Source of the DNA: Paraburkholderia hiiakae
GTDB taxonomy: Bacteria; Pseudomonadota; Gammaproteobacteria; Burkholderiales; Burkholderiaceae
DNA: 64,000 bases
Assembly (NCBI RefSeq): GCF_904848665.1
Contig: NZ_CAJHCQ010000001.1
Coordinates: forward strand, 806,001 to 870,000
Direction: 5' to 3'
The notes beneath the pieces are model-generated. The model searched no databases. It was not told the origin of the DNA and was given only the letters and a program-made list of their open reading frames with translations. Positions 26,388-35,292 of this stretch are shown here, in pieces. Position 1 is the stretch's first letter; the number at the start of each line of letters is the position of its first letter. A program made the translations under genes and the position numbers.

Positions 26388-28172
26388 ATGCTGCCCGCAC
26401 AGAAACACACCCTGGAGACCCTGCTCGCGCAAGCCGTAGCCCAGGTGGCGAAGGCCACCGAAGGCGCGAGCGAAGCCGCATTCGTCGTGCCCGCGATCAC
26501 ACTCGAGCGCCCGAAGGTCGCCGCGCACGGCGACGTCGCCTGCAACGTCGCGATGCAGCTCGCCAAGCCCATGCGCGCGAACCCGCGCCAGCTCGCCCAG
26601 CAGATCGTCGACGCCGTACTCGCCCAACCCGAGGCCGCAGGCCTCGTCGAGGCGGCCGAGGTGGCCGGCCCCGGCTTCATCAACCTGCGTATCACCGCGA
26701 ACGCGAAGCGCGCCGTGATCGGCGCCGTGTTCGAGCAGGGCGAGGCATTCGGCCGTTCGCAGCGCGAAGCCGGCAAGCACGTGCTCGTCGAGTTCGTCTC
26801 GGCCAATCCCACTGGGCCGCTTCACGTGGGCCACGGACGTCAGGCCGCGCTCGGCGACGCCATCTCGAACGTGCTCGGCTCGCAGGGCTATGACGTGCAC
26901 CGCGAGTTCTACTACAACGACGCGGGCGTGCAGATCGGCAACCTCGCCGTCTCCACCCAGGCGCGCGCACGTGGCTTCAAGCCCGGCGACGCCGAGTGGC
27001 CCGAGGCCGCCTACAACGGCGAATACATCGCCGACATCGCGCGCGACTATCTCGCGGGCGAGACCGTCGCGGCCAAGGACGGCGAGCCCGTCACGGGCGC
27101 GAAGGATCCGGAGAACCTCGAAGCGATCCGCCGCTTCGCCGTGGCCTATCTGCGCCACGAGCAGGATCTCGATTTGCAGGCGTTCGGCGTGAAGTTCGAT
27201 CGCTACTACCTCGAGTCGTCGCTGTACACGGAAGGCCGCGTCGAGAAGACCGTCGAGGCGTTGGTCGCTTCGGGCGAAACCTACGAGCAGGAAGGTGCGC
27301 TGTGGCTCAAGACCACGGACTACGGCGACGACAAGGACCGCGTGATGCGCAAGTCCGACGGCACCTACACCTACTTCCTGCCCGACGTCGCCTACCACGT
27401 CACCAAGTGGGAGCGCGGCTTCACGAAGGTCATCAATATTCAGGGCTCCGACCACCACGGCACCATTGCACGCGTGCGCGCGGGCCTGCAGGCGCTTGGC
27501 GTCGGCATTCCGAAGGGCTATCCCGACTACGTGCTGCACAAGATGGTGACCGTGATGCGTGACGGCCAGGAGGTGAAGATCTCCAAGCGCGCGGGCAGCT
27601 ACGTGACGGTGCGCGATCTGATCGAATGGTCGGGCGGCGCGAACCCCGGCAGCGAAGTCTCGCCCGACCTGCTCGACGAGGCCACCATCCGCCGCGGGCG
27701 CGACGCCGTGCGCTTTTTCCTCATCTCGCGCAAGGCCGACACCGAATTCGTGTTCGACATCGACCTCGCGCTGAAGGAAAACGACGAAAACCCGGTGTAC
27801 TACGTGCAGTACGCGCACGCACGCATCTCGTCGATCCTCGGCGACTGGCAGGGCAAGTTCGGCGGCAATCTGGCCGCGCTGCCGAAGGTCGATCTCGCGC
27901 CGCTGTCGAGCGAACGCGCGCTCGCGCTCATCGCAAAACTCGGCGAATTCCCCGACATGCTCACGCATGCTGCCAGCGAACTCGCGCCGCACGCCGTGGC
28001 GTTCTACCTGCGCGAACTCGCCGCTGAGTTTCACTCGTTCTACAATGCCGAACGCGTTCTCGTCGACGACGTCGCCGAGCGCGACGCCCGCGTCGCCCTC
28101 CTCGCGGCCACGCGCCGGGTGCTCGCGAACGGCCTGGCCGTGATCGGCGTATCCGCGCCGGAGCGCATGTAA
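26388..28172 (+). CDS. argS: Arginyl-tRNA synthetase
   Basis: A 594-residue class I aminoacyl-tRNA synthetase that charges tRNA-Arg. The HIGH motif appears as HVGH (146-149) in GPLHVGHG, and the KMSKS-equivalent is KISKRAG near residue 392. An N-terminal Add-1 domain (1-115) and a C-terminal anticodon-binding helical domain complete it. Family length is 550-600. The ATG at 26388 was chosen because [13 protein letters not shown] begins the conserved domain; the open reading upstream is low-complexity. A SPOR-domain protein gene follows 97 bp later. Confidence 0.97.
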   Translation: MLPAQKHTLETLLAQAVAQVAKATEGASEAAFVVPAITLERPKVAAHGDVACNVAMQLAKPMRANPRQLAQQIVDAVLAQPEAAGLVEAAEVAGPGFINLRITANAKRAVIGAVFEQGEAFGRSQREAGKHVLVEFVSANPTGPLHVGHGRQAALGDAISNVLGSQGYDVHREFYYNDAGVQIGNLAVSTQARARGFKPGDAEWPEAAYNGEYIADIARDYLAGETVAAKDGEPVTGAKDPENLEAIRRFAVAYLRHEQDLDLQAFGVKFDRYYLESSLYTEGRVEKTVEALVASGETYEQEGALWLKTTDYGDDKDRVMRKSDGTYTYFLPDVAYHVTKWERGFTKVINIQGSDHHGTIARVRAGLQALGVGIPKGYPDYVLHKMVTVMRDGQEVKISKRAGSYVTVRDLIEWSGGANPGSEVSPDLLDEATIRRGRDAVRFFLISRKADTEFVFDIDLALKENDENPVYYVQYAHARISSILGDWQGKFGGNLAALPKVDLAPLSSERALALIAKLGEFPDMLTHAASELAPHAVAFYLRELAAEFHSFYNAERVLVDDVAERDARVALLAATRRVLANGLAVIGVSAPERM

Positions 28173-28269
28173 CGAGACGCGCGAGACCCGCGCGCAGCAA
28201 CATGTTTGGGGCCGCCGCCTCGCGCGGACGGCCATTCCAGGATTCTCTTGTTTGCAGGTGATTCAGACG

Positions 28270-29094
28270 ATGGCAAAACCGCGCCGCACTACAAAACAGC
28301 AGTCGAAGCAGTCCGGGGGAACGTTTCTCGGCATCGTGCTGGGCCTGATTGTCGGCCTTGCGATCGCGGTGGTGGTGGCGCTCTACATCACGCGCGCGCC
28401 CACGCCGTTCGTCTCGAAGGTCGCGCCGCCGGCCGCCTCCGACGTCAGCCAGAGCAACGAGCAGGTCGACCCGAACCGCGCGCTGCAGGGCAAGTCGCCG
28501 GGTCAGCCTGTACCGCAGGCCGCGCAAAGCACGCCGCCCAACACCGCACCGGGCCAGACCACGAACCAGACGCAGTCCTCGGGCATGCTCGAAGAGCCGC
28601 AGATCGTCGAAGTGCCGCCCTCGGGTTCGAACAACAACAACAACGGCGTGGCTGTCGCGCCGCAACCGTCGACGGGTGAAAACGTCACTAGCGGCACGGC
28701 TATGGCGAAGAAGCCGCAGTCGGCCAGCAACTCGAACAACGCGACCAACCCGGCGCAGATCCTCGCGGGCAACCAGCCGCAGAAGCCTGCCAACGCGGTG
28801 CCCACGCCCCCGGCCGCCAAGCCCGGCAGCGCCACGCCCGCAGCGGGCGACGCCAACACCGGCTACTTCTTGCAGGTGGGCGCGTACAAGACCTCGGGCG
28901 ACGCGGAGCAGCAACGCGCGCGCCTCGCGTTCCAAGGGTTCGAATCGAAGGTGACGCAGCGCGACGCCGGCGGCGTGACGTACTATCGCGTGCGCATCGG
29001 TCCGTTCACGAAGTTCGACGACATGAACTCGACGCGTCAGCGCCTGTCCGATGCCGGTATCGATACCGCCGTCATCCGCTTCACGAAGCAGTAA
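28270..29094 (+). CDS. SPOR-domain (FtsN-like) protein
   Basis: A 274-residue bitopic inner-membrane protein. A basic cytoplasmic start (MAKPRRTTKQQSKQ), one membrane helix (about 17-40), a long Pro/Gln/Asn-rich periplasmic linker with Asn runs near residue 122, and a C-terminal SPOR domain (about 196-272, YFLQVGAYKTSGDAEQQRARL). SPOR domains bind denuded septal peptidoglycan and recruit proteins to the division site; the layout is that of FtsN. It lies between argS and dsbA, a conserved order in Burkholderiaceae. The ATG at 28270 has better coding sense than one six codons earlier. Confidence 0.92.
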   Translation: MAKPRRTTKQQSKQSGGTFLGIVLGLIVGLAIAVVVALYITRAPTPFVSKVAPPAASDVSQSNEQVDPNRALQGKSPGQPVPQAAQSTPPNTAPGQTTNQTQSSGMLEEPQIVEVPPSGSNNNNNGVAVAPQPSTGENVTSGTAMAKKPQSASNSNNATNPAQILAGNQPQKPANAVPTPPAAKPGSATPAAGDANTGYFLQVGAYKTSGDAEQQRARLAFQGFESKVTQRDAGGVTYYRVRIGPFTKFDDMNSTRQRLSDAGIDTAVIRFTKQ

Positions 29095-29103
29095 TCGCCG
29101 TCC

Positions 29104-29124
29104 GCGCCGCGCACCCCGCGGCGC
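29104..29124 (+). terminator. GC hairpin between the SPOR gene and dsbA
   Basis: GCGCCGCG (29104-29111) pairs with CGCGGCGC (29117-29124) over a CACCC loop, 10 bases past the stop. No T tail, so termination efficiency is uncertain. Confidence 0.4.
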
Positions 29125-29250
29125 GGCGTCCTCAACGAGCAACACCCAGGCAACACCCGCGCAGCACCCGCACGCGCCGGGTTCGCGCCAACGGCGTCTT
29201 GCGGCAAACAACCGGCCGCGGCCGGTCCAAGAACAGTGGATTCCTTCGCC

Positions 29251-29904
29251 ATGAAACGACTTCTCGGTACGCTTTTTCTCTCGCTTTCGCTGATCGCCGG
29301 TGTGGCTCACGCCTCCGCCGACGCACCCGTGGCCGGCAAGGACTACACGGTCCTGAAGACGCCCCAGGCGCTCGACGTGCCCGCGGGCAAGATCGAGGTG
29401 ATCGAGTTCTTCTGGTACGGCTGCCCGCACTGCAACGCGTTCGACCCGTATCTCGAAGGGTGGATCAAGAAGCAAGGTCCGGATGTCGTGTTCAAGCGCG
29501 TGCCGGTGGCATTCCGTGACGATTTCATCCCGCATTCGAAGATGTACTACGCGCTCGACGCGCTCGGCCTTGCCCAGAAACTCACGCCGGTCGTGTTCCA
29601 CGAGATCCACGTGAACAAGAACTACCTGCTCACGCCGGAAGATCAGGCGAAGTTCCTCGCCACTCAGGGCGTCGATCCGAAGAAGTACATGGAAGCGTAC
29701 AACTCGTTCTCGACGCAGAGCGCGCTGCAGCGTGACAAGGCTCTGCTCGATTCCTACAAGATCGACGGCGTGCCGACCATCGCCATCCAGGGCAAGTACG
29801 AAACCGGCCCGGCCATGGTCCAGGGTCCGGAAGACAAGGCGCTGCCGGGCACGCTGCAGGTGATGGACTTCATCGTCTCGCAGATCCGCTCGAAGAAGAT
29901 GTGA
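29251..29904 (+). CDS. dsbA: Thiol:disulfide interchange protein DsbA
   Basis: A 217-residue periplasmic oxidoreductase that introduces disulfides into secreted proteins. The signal peptide ends near residue 21 (VAHA), the active site is CPHC at 58-61 in a thioredoxin fold, and the cis-proline loop is GVPTI near residue 176. DsbB would re-oxidise it. The ATG at 29251 gives a normal signal peptide (MKRLLGTLFLSLSL); one five codons earlier is less likely. Its stop codon overlaps the start of the next gene (TGATG). Confidence 0.96.
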   Translation: MKRLLGTLFLSLSLIAGVAHASADAPVAGKDYTVLKTPQALDVPAGKIEVIEFFWYGCPHCNAFDPYLEGWIKKQGPDVVFKRVPVAFRDDFIPHSKMYYALDALGLAQKLTPVVFHEIHVNKNYLLTPEDQAKFLATQGVDPKKYMEAYNSFSTQSALQRDKALLDSYKIDGVPTIAIQGKYETGPAMVQGPEDKALPGTLQVMDFIVSQIRSKKM

Positions 29905-30704
29905 TGCCGGATTCGACGCGCCAGGCCATGCAAGACGCCCCACTGAAGGTCTTCATCACCGGCGCGTCGAGCGGCATTGGCGCCGCGCTCGCCGCCGAAT
30001 ACGCGCGGCAGGGCGCCGTCCTCGGGCTCGTCGCACGACGCGGCGAGGCCCTTGCCGGCTTCCGGCAATCCCACCCCGATCACACCATCTCCATCTATCC
30101 CGCCGACGTGCGCGACGCCGATGCGCTCGCCGCCGCCGCGCGCGACTTCATCGCACAGCACGGCATGCCCGACGTCGTCATCGCCAATGCGGGTGTGAGC
30201 CGCGGCGTCTTGACGGGCGAAGGCGACCTCGCCACGTTCCGCGACGTGATGGACACCAACTACTTCGGCATGGTCGCCACCTTCGAGCCGTTCGCCTCGG
30301 CGATGGCGAAAGCCAAACGCGGCACGCTCGTGGGCATTGCGAGCGTGGCGGGCGTGCGCGGGCTGCCGGGCTCGGGCGCATACAGCGCCTCGAAGGCCGC
30401 GGCGCTCGCCTATCTCGAAGCGCTGCGCGTGGAAATGCGCCCATTCGGCGTGCCCGTGGTCACGATCGCGCCCGGCTATATCCGCACGCCCATGACGGCC
30501 AAGAACCCCTACCGCATGCCCTTTCTGATGGACGCGGACCAGTTCGCGGCGAAGGCCGCGCAAGCCATCGCGCGCGGCACCGCGTTCGCGGTGTTCCCCT
30601 GGCCGATGCGCGTGGCCGCCACGATGCTGCGCGCGCTGCCGCGCTGGGTCTACGACCGCGTGTTCGAAAAGGCGCCGCGCAAGCCGCGCACGGCGAGCCA
30701 CTAA
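29904..30704 (+). CDS. Short-chain dehydrogenase/reductase
   Basis: A 266-residue classical SDR. The dinucleotide motif TGASSGIG lies near residue 19, NAG near residue 95 and the catalytic YSASK near 160-164. The C-terminus is basic (FEKAPRKPRTASH) with a hydrophobic stretch before it (FPWPMRVAATMLRAL), suggesting membrane association. Substrate unknown. The ATG overlaps the dsbA stop, so the two are translationally coupled; an alternative start MQDAPLK nine codons later is also reasonable. Confidence 0.9.
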   Translation: MPDSTRQAMQDAPLKVFITGASSGIGAALAAEYARQGAVLGLVARRGEALAGFRQSHPDHTISIYPADVRDADALAAAARDFIAQHGMPDVVIANAGVSRGVLTGEGDLATFRDVMDTNYFGMVATFEPFASAMAKAKRGTLVGIASVAGVRGLPGSGAYSASKAAALAYLEALRVEMRPFGVPVVTIAPGYIRTPMTAKNPYRMPFLMDADQFAAKAAQAIARGTAFAVFPWPMRVAATMLRALPRWVYDRVFEKAPRKPRTASH

Positions 30705-30915
30705 GGTCCTCCAGCGTGGCGTGCGGAGTCTGCGAAGCCGCACGCCGCGCCCGCATGCCATATGGGTATGTGGATTAAATTGTTGTCTCGACAAATTCCC
30801 TTCGCTAAGCTTGGCTCGTCCGGGCGCCCCGCCTGGCCTTCTCGCTTCTCCCGCATCGAACAACACCGCGAACAAAACGGGGCGCCGCCCGCCACCGAAG
30901 AACTACGGAGATCCC

Positions 30916-32553
30916 ATGCGCTTCACCTCGCCCACCGCGCGCGCGCTTGTACCTGGCGTCCCTGCACTCGTGCTCGCGACCGCGCTTGGCGCCGCTTGCG
31001 CGTTCGCGGCCACGCCCGCGCTCGCCAGGCCGCTGACGGTCTGCACCGAGTCGAGCCCTGATGGCTTCGACGTCGTGCAGTTCAACTCGCTCGTCACGAC
31101 CAACGCGTCCGCCGACGTCATCTTCAATTCGCTCGTGACCTACGACGAAGCGCAAAAGAAGGTCGTGCCCTCGCTCGCGGACAAGTGGGAAGTGAGCGCC
31201 GACGGCCTGACCTACACGTTCCATCTGCGGCCCAACGTGGCGTTCCAGACGACCGAATGGTTCAAGCCCACGCGCACGCTCAACGCCGACGACGTGGTCT
31301 TCACGTTCGATCGGATGCTCGACGCGAACAATCCGTGGCACAAGGTGGCAGGCGCGAGCGGCTTCCCGCACGCGCAGTCGATGGGTCTCGTGAAGCTCGT
31401 GAAGTCGGTCTCGAAGGTCGATGCGAACACGGTGAAGTTCGAGCTCAACGAGCCGAACGCCACCTTCCTCTCGATCCTCACGATGGGCTTCGCGTCGATC
31501 TATTCGTCCGAGTACGCCGACCAGTTGCTCAAGGCCGGCAAGCAGGTCGACCTCAACGCGAAGCCGGTGGGCACGGGAGCGTTCGCGCTCAAGAGCTACA
31601 CGAAGGACGCGCTGATCCGCTACGACGTGAACCCGGCCTACTGGGGGCCGAAGCCGAAGGTGGACCGCCTGATCTACGCGATCACGCCCGACGCCGCCGT
31701 GCGCGCGCAGAAGGTGAAGGCCGGCGAATGCCAGATCGCGCTCTCGCCCAAGCCCCAGGACGTGGCCGCGGCGAAGGACGACAAGTCGCTCAAGGTGGTG
31801 GAAACGCCCGCGTTCATGACAGCGTTCGTCGCGCTCAACACGCAGAAGAAGCCGCTCGACAACCAGAAAGTGCGCCAGGCGCTGAACATGGCGTTCGACC
31901 GCACGACCTACCTGAAGGCGATTTTCGATAACACGGCGACGCCCGCGGCGAACCCCTGGCCGCCCATCACCTGGGGATACGACAAGTCGATCCAGCCGTA
32001 TCCGTATGACCCGGCGAAGGCGAAGCAACTGCTCGCCGACGCCGGTTACGCCAACGGCTTCTCGACGACGATCTGGGTGCGCCCGAACGGCAGCGTGCTG
32101 AACCCGAACCCGCGCGCGGGCGCCGAGCTGCTGCAGTCCGATTTCGCGAAGATCGGCGTGAAGGCCGAGATCAAGGTGATCGAGTGGGGCGAGCTGATCA
32201 AGGAAGCGAAGCAAGGCCAGCACGACACGCTCTTCATGGGCTGGGCCGGCGACAATGGCGACCCCGACAACTATCTCTCGCCGCTCTTTAGCTGCAATGC
32301 GGTGCAGTCGGGCATCAACTTCGCGCGCTTTTGCGATCCGCAACTCGACAAGCTGATCGCCGACGGCAAGGCCACTGCCGATCAGGCCAAGCGCGTGAAG
32401 CTCTACGAAGCCGCTCAACAGATCATCCACGACCAGGCGCTGTGGATTCCGCTTGGCTACCCGACCGCCGCCGCAATCACCCGTACGAACGTGAGCGGCT
32501 ATCAGGTGAGCCCGTTCGGACGCCAGAACTTCGCGAGCGTCGCGGTGCAGTAA
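30916..32553 (+). CDS. DppA-like peptide ABC transporter substrate-binding protein
   Basis: A 545-residue periplasmic binding protein of the SBP_bac_5 family. The signal peptide ends near residue 38 (TPALA), and the mature protein begins RPLTVCTESSPDGFD, typical of DppA. WEVSADGLTYTFHLRPNVAFQTTEWF is the conserved family signature region (residues 95-120). It should bind di- or oligopeptides or haem. No dppBCDF genes follow, so it is an orphan that must use a permease encoded elsewhere. A GGAG site precedes the ATG at 30916. The open frame continues 65 codons upstream but those are not coding in character. Confidence 0.93.
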   Translation: MRFTSPTARALVPGVPALVLATALGAACAFAATPALARPLTVCTESSPDGFDVVQFNSLVTTNASADVIFNSLVTYDEAQKKVVPSLADKWEVSADGLTYTFHLRPNVAFQTTEWFKPTRTLNADDVVFTFDRMLDANNPWHKVAGASGFPHAQSMGLVKLVKSVSKVDANTVKFELNEPNATFLSILTMGFASIYSSEYADQLLKAGKQVDLNAKPVGTGAFALKSYTKDALIRYDVNPAYWGPKPKVDRLIYAITPDAAVRAQKVKAGECQIALSPKPQDVAAAKDDKSLKVVETPAFMTAFVALNTQKKPLDNQKVRQALNMAFDRTTYLKAIFDNTATPAANPWPPITWGYDKSIQPYPYDPAKAKQLLADAGYANGFSTTIWVRPNGSVLNPNPRAGAELLQSDFAKIGVKAEIKVIEWGELIKEAKQGQHDTLFMGWAGDNGDPDNYLSPLFSCNAVQSGINFARFCDPQLDKLIADGKATADQAKRVKLYEAAQQIIHDQALWIPLGYPTAAAITRTNVSGYQVSPFGRQNFASVAVQ

Positions 32554-32577
32554 CACCAGACGTCACGGCGGGAGCGT

Positions 32578-32598
32578 GCCGGGCGTTTGGCGCCCGGC
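32578..32598 (+). terminator. Hairpin after the DppA-like gene
   Basis: GCCGGGCG (32578-32585) pairs with CGCCCGGC (32591-32598), loop TTTGG, 24 bases past the stop. No T run follows. Confidence 0.4.
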
Positions 32599-32808
32599 GC
32601 GCCGATTACAGACCTGCCCTGACGATCACGAATTGAAACACCGCCGCACGCGCGAAACCTGCGAGTGCCCCGTCCCAGGCGGCCGAACGCCCTTTCCTCC
32701 CATTACCGCCGGTAAAATTCACGCGCAGTTTGTTGCAGTTTGGTAACTCAAGGAGGCGAGCGCCTGGCTACATTGAAGCCATCGAATCTTCAACCGAAGG
32801 GGCTCAAA

Positions 32809-33093
32809 ATGAAAACCAAACTCTTTGCCGCGCTGGGTGCTGGAGCGCTCGTCCTGGCCGCCTCGCAAACCGCGATGGCCGGTGTGGTAGTCGGCCTGAA
32901 CGTCGGCGTGCCCGCTCCGGTTTATGTTGCGCCCGCGCCTGTCTATGTCGCGCCACAGCCGGTGTATGTCGCGCCGCCTGTGCGGGTGGCGTACGCGCCG
33001 GCTGTCGTGATCGGCTGGCATGGCGACCGCTACTGGGACGGTCATCGCTGGTACGGCCGCCGCGAATGGTACGGCCATCGCGGCTGGAACTAA
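32809..33093 (+). CDS. Secreted PVYVAP-repeat protein (PXPV family)
   Basis: A 94-residue exported protein. The signal peptide ends at AMA near residue 24. The mature part has three tandem PVYVAP-type repeats (about 36-58) and a Tyr/Trp/His/Arg-rich tail (GDRYWDGHRWYGRREWYG). Small proteins with this layout are frequent in Burkholderiales, usually several per genome, and have no defined role; an envelope-stress or surface function is only a guess. The ATG at 32809 gives a clean signal peptide; an upstream in-frame ATG does not. Confidence 0.82.
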   Translation: MKTKLFAALGAGALVLAASQTAMAGVVVGLNVGVPAPVYVAPAPVYVAPQPVYVAPPVRVAYAPAVVIGWHGDRYWDGHRWYGRREWYGHRGWN

Positions 33094-33126
33094 GCCGGTT
33101 TAGCGCCTTAAACGGCGCCGCAAACG

Positions 33127-33160
33127 AAAACGCCTCGCAGACGATTTGCGAGGCGTTTTT
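33127..33160. terminator. Bidirectional intrinsic terminator
   Basis: AAAACGCCTCGCA (33127-33139) pairs with TGCGAGGCGTTTT starting at 33147, followed by a further T; the A run at the left gives a T tail on the other strand. It serves two convergent genes, the PVYVAP-repeat protein and the sulfate-binding protein. Confidence 0.9.
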
Positions 33161-33181
33161 CCATGCGTGGTTAAACGCGCG

Positions 33182-34192
33182 TTACTTGCGGTCCGCGACG
33201 ATCTGATCGAACGTCCCGCCATCGGCGAAATGCGTGGCCTGCGCGTTCTGCCAGCTGCCAAATACCTGCTCGACCGTGAAAGTCTTGATCGACTTGAACT
33301 CGTTTGCGTGCTTCGCGAGTACGGCGGCATCGCGCGGACGCAGATGGTGCTGCGCGATGATCTCCTGCGCGGCGGGCGAATACAGATAGTCGAGGTACGC
33401 CTGCGCGGTCTTGCGCGTGCCGCGCTTGTCCACGACCTTGTCGACGATCGTCACCGGCGGCTCCGCCAGCAAGCTCACCGAGGGATAGACTGCTTCGAAG
33501 TCCTTCGCACCCACGCCCGTATCGATCAGCGCCACTTCGTTTTCGAAGGTCACGAGCACGTCGCCGATGTCGCGCTGCGTGAACGTCGTCGTCGCTCCCC
33601 GGCCGCCCGCGTCCAGCACCGGAACGTTCTTCAGCAGTGCGCGCTCGAAGTCGAGCGCCTGCGCATCGCTCGCGCCTTGCTGCTTGCGGTAGCCCCACGC
33701 GGCCAGATACGCATAGCGGCCATTGCCCGAGGTCTTCGGGTTCGCGATCACGACCTGCACGCCCGGCTTCGCCAGATCGTCCCAGTCCTTGATGTGTTTG
33801 GGGTTCCCCTTGCGCACGAGGAACACCATCGTCGTCGTATAGGGCGCGCTCGCGTCGGGCAGGCGCGTGCGCCAGTTGGCGGGCACGAGATGGCCCTGCT
33901 GCGCGAGCAGGTCGATGTCGTTGGGCTGGTTCATCGTCACGACGTCGGCTTGCAGGCCTTGCAGCACCGACAGCGCCTGCGCGCTCGACGCGCCGTGCGA
34001 CTGCTTGATCGACAGGGTCTCGCCGGTCTTCTTCTGGTAGTCGGCGATGAAGCTCGCGTTGATGTCCTTGTACAGCTCGCGCGTGACGTCGTACGAGACG
34101 TTCAGCAGCGACGTTTCGGCATGCGCCGCCGCCGCGCTCAATGCGATGATGCCCACGCCGAGCCAGCGCGCCGTGCGTCCCAAACCTGCCAT
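33182..34192 (-). CDS. Sulfate/thiosulfate ABC transporter substrate-binding protein
   Basis: A 336-residue periplasmic binding protein of the Sbp/CysP family. The signal peptide ends at AHA near residue 25. The mature start SLLNVSYDVTREL, plus QSHGASSAQA and NPKTSGNGRYAYL, are family signatures that include sulfate-binding residues. No cysT, cysW or cysA lies nearby, so it feeds a transporter encoded elsewhere. The ATG at 34192 follows ACGGGGATCACC; the reading 15 codons longer spoils the signal peptide. Confidence 0.94.
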   Translation of the reverse strand: MAGLGRTARWLGVGIIALSAAAAHAETSLLNVSYDVTRELYKDINASFIADYQKKTGETLSIKQSHGASSAQALSVLQGLQADVVTMNQPNDIDLLAQQGHLVPANWRTRLPDASAPYTTTMVFLVRKGNPKHIKDWDDLAKPGVQVVIANPKTSGNGRYAYLAAWGYRKQQGASDAQALDFERALLKNVPVLDAGGRGATTTFTQRDIGDVLVTFENEVALIDTGVGAKDFEAVYPSVSLLAEPPVTIVDKVVDKRGTRKTAQAYLDYLYSPAAQEIIAQHHLRPRDAAVLAKHANEFKSIKTFTVEQVFGSWQNAQATHFADGGTFDQIVADRK

Positions 34193-34337
34193 GGTGATCC
34201 CCGTCTGTCGTTGAAAGGCTTTTCGGGCTGCCTGCATGATTTTCGTAAGCAGACCGAACGCTCGATTCTAGCGAGCCGAGGCGCACGGCTTATACCGATG
34301 CGAGCTTTGCTATTCGGCTTTCGTGCTAAGCGCGCTT

Positions 34338-35117
34338 TTACGCCATGATGTGCGCGCCGCCGTCGATGTACACGGTGTTGCCGCTCATGCGGCGCGCGTA
34401 GCGTGTGGCGAGGTAGGCGGTTGCGTAACCCACATCCATGATGTCGACGAGTTCGCCAAGTGGTGCGCGGTCCACGGCCTCCGCGAGCATGCGGTCGAAG
34501 TCGGGCAGGCCCGAGGCCGCGCGCGTCTTGAGCGGCCCCGGCGAGATGGCGTGCACGCGAATGCCAAGCGGCCCGAGCTCATACGCGAGATAGCGGCACG
34601 ACGCTTCGAGCGCCGCCTTCACTGGGCCCATGAGGTTGTAGTTGGGCACGACGCGGTTTGCTCCGTCGTAGCTCATTGCGAATAGCGTGCCGCCGTGCGG
34701 CATGAGCGGCGCTGCGCGCTTGGCCATGCGGATGAACGAGTGGCACGACACGTCCATCGCAAGGGCGAAGCCCTGCGCCGACGAATCGAGCAGACCGCCC
34801 TGCAGATCCTCCTTCGGCGCATAAGCGATGGAGTGCAGCGCGATGTCGAGCGCGCCCCACGTGTCGCGCACCGCATCGAACACGGCGTCCAGTTGTCCGT
34901 CTTCCTCGACGTTCAGCGGCAGCAGCAATTGCGCGCCCAGTTCGTTGGCGAGCGGTTCGACGTAGTGCCTGGCCTTGTCGTTGAGATAGGTGATGGCGAG
35001 TTGCGCGCCGAGATCGGCGAACGCGCGGGCGCAGCCGTAAGCGATTGAATCGGCGTTCGCCACGCCGGTGACGAGCGCGCGCATGCCGGCAAGCGGCCGT
35101 TCGGGAGGAGTATGCAT
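34338..35117 (-). CDS. fabI: Enoyl-ACP reductase FabI-type
   Basis: A 259-residue SDR-fold enoyl reductase that reduces trans-2-enoyl-ACP with NAD(P)H, the last step of each fatty-acid elongation cycle. GVANADSIA (18-26) is the FabI variant of the glycine motif. The catalytic pattern Tyr150, Tyr160 and Lys167 (SYDGANRVVPNYNLMGPVK) has the Y-x6-K spacing of FabI. The enzyme sits in an accessory place, 175 bp downstream of the DUF3141 gene and on its strand, so it may be a second FabI specialised for that locus and not the housekeeping one (inference). Confidence 0.92.
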   Translation of the reverse strand: MHTPPERPLAGMRALVTGVANADSIAYGCARAFADLGAQLAITYLNDKARHYVEPLANELGAQLLLPLNVEEDGQLDAVFDAVRDTWGALDIALHSIAYAPKEDLQGGLLDSSAQGFALAMDVSCHSFIRMAKRAAPLMPHGGTLFAMSYDGANRVVPNYNLMGPVKAALEASCRYLAYELGPLGIRVHAISPGPLKTRAASGLPDFDRMLAEAVDRAPLGELVDIMDVGYATAYLATRYARRMSGNTVYIDGGAHIMA

Positions 35118-35292
35118 GGCTGACCTCGCAGTGGATGACGGTCGGTGATGGCCGCGGATGCAGTTGCCAATCGGGCGGCCGATGGGTCGACATCAAAACG
35201 ACGCGCCGCATCGGCAGGGATGCGGCGCGTCCAGGGTGGCACGGGAATGGACTGCTTTGCTCGTCCCTGTATTCGTCCCTCTGCTCGCCCCT

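Noticed and set aside
26142..28235. A 697-codon open frame antisense to argS
   Set aside because: Composition is a mirror of argS codons and lacks any recognisable motif, while argS has complete class I synthetase motifs.
27961..29943. A 660-codon antisense frame over the SPOR and dsbA genes
   Set aside because: Arg/Leu-rich shadow; sense-strand genes carry a signal peptide, CPHC and SPOR domain.
30916..32553. A complete Dpp peptide-transport operon
   Set aside because: Only the binding protein is present; the following gene is an unrelated small secreted protein.
30805..32556. A 583-codon antisense frame over the DppA-like gene
   Set aside because: Shadow of a good binding-protein gene; no start context or motif.
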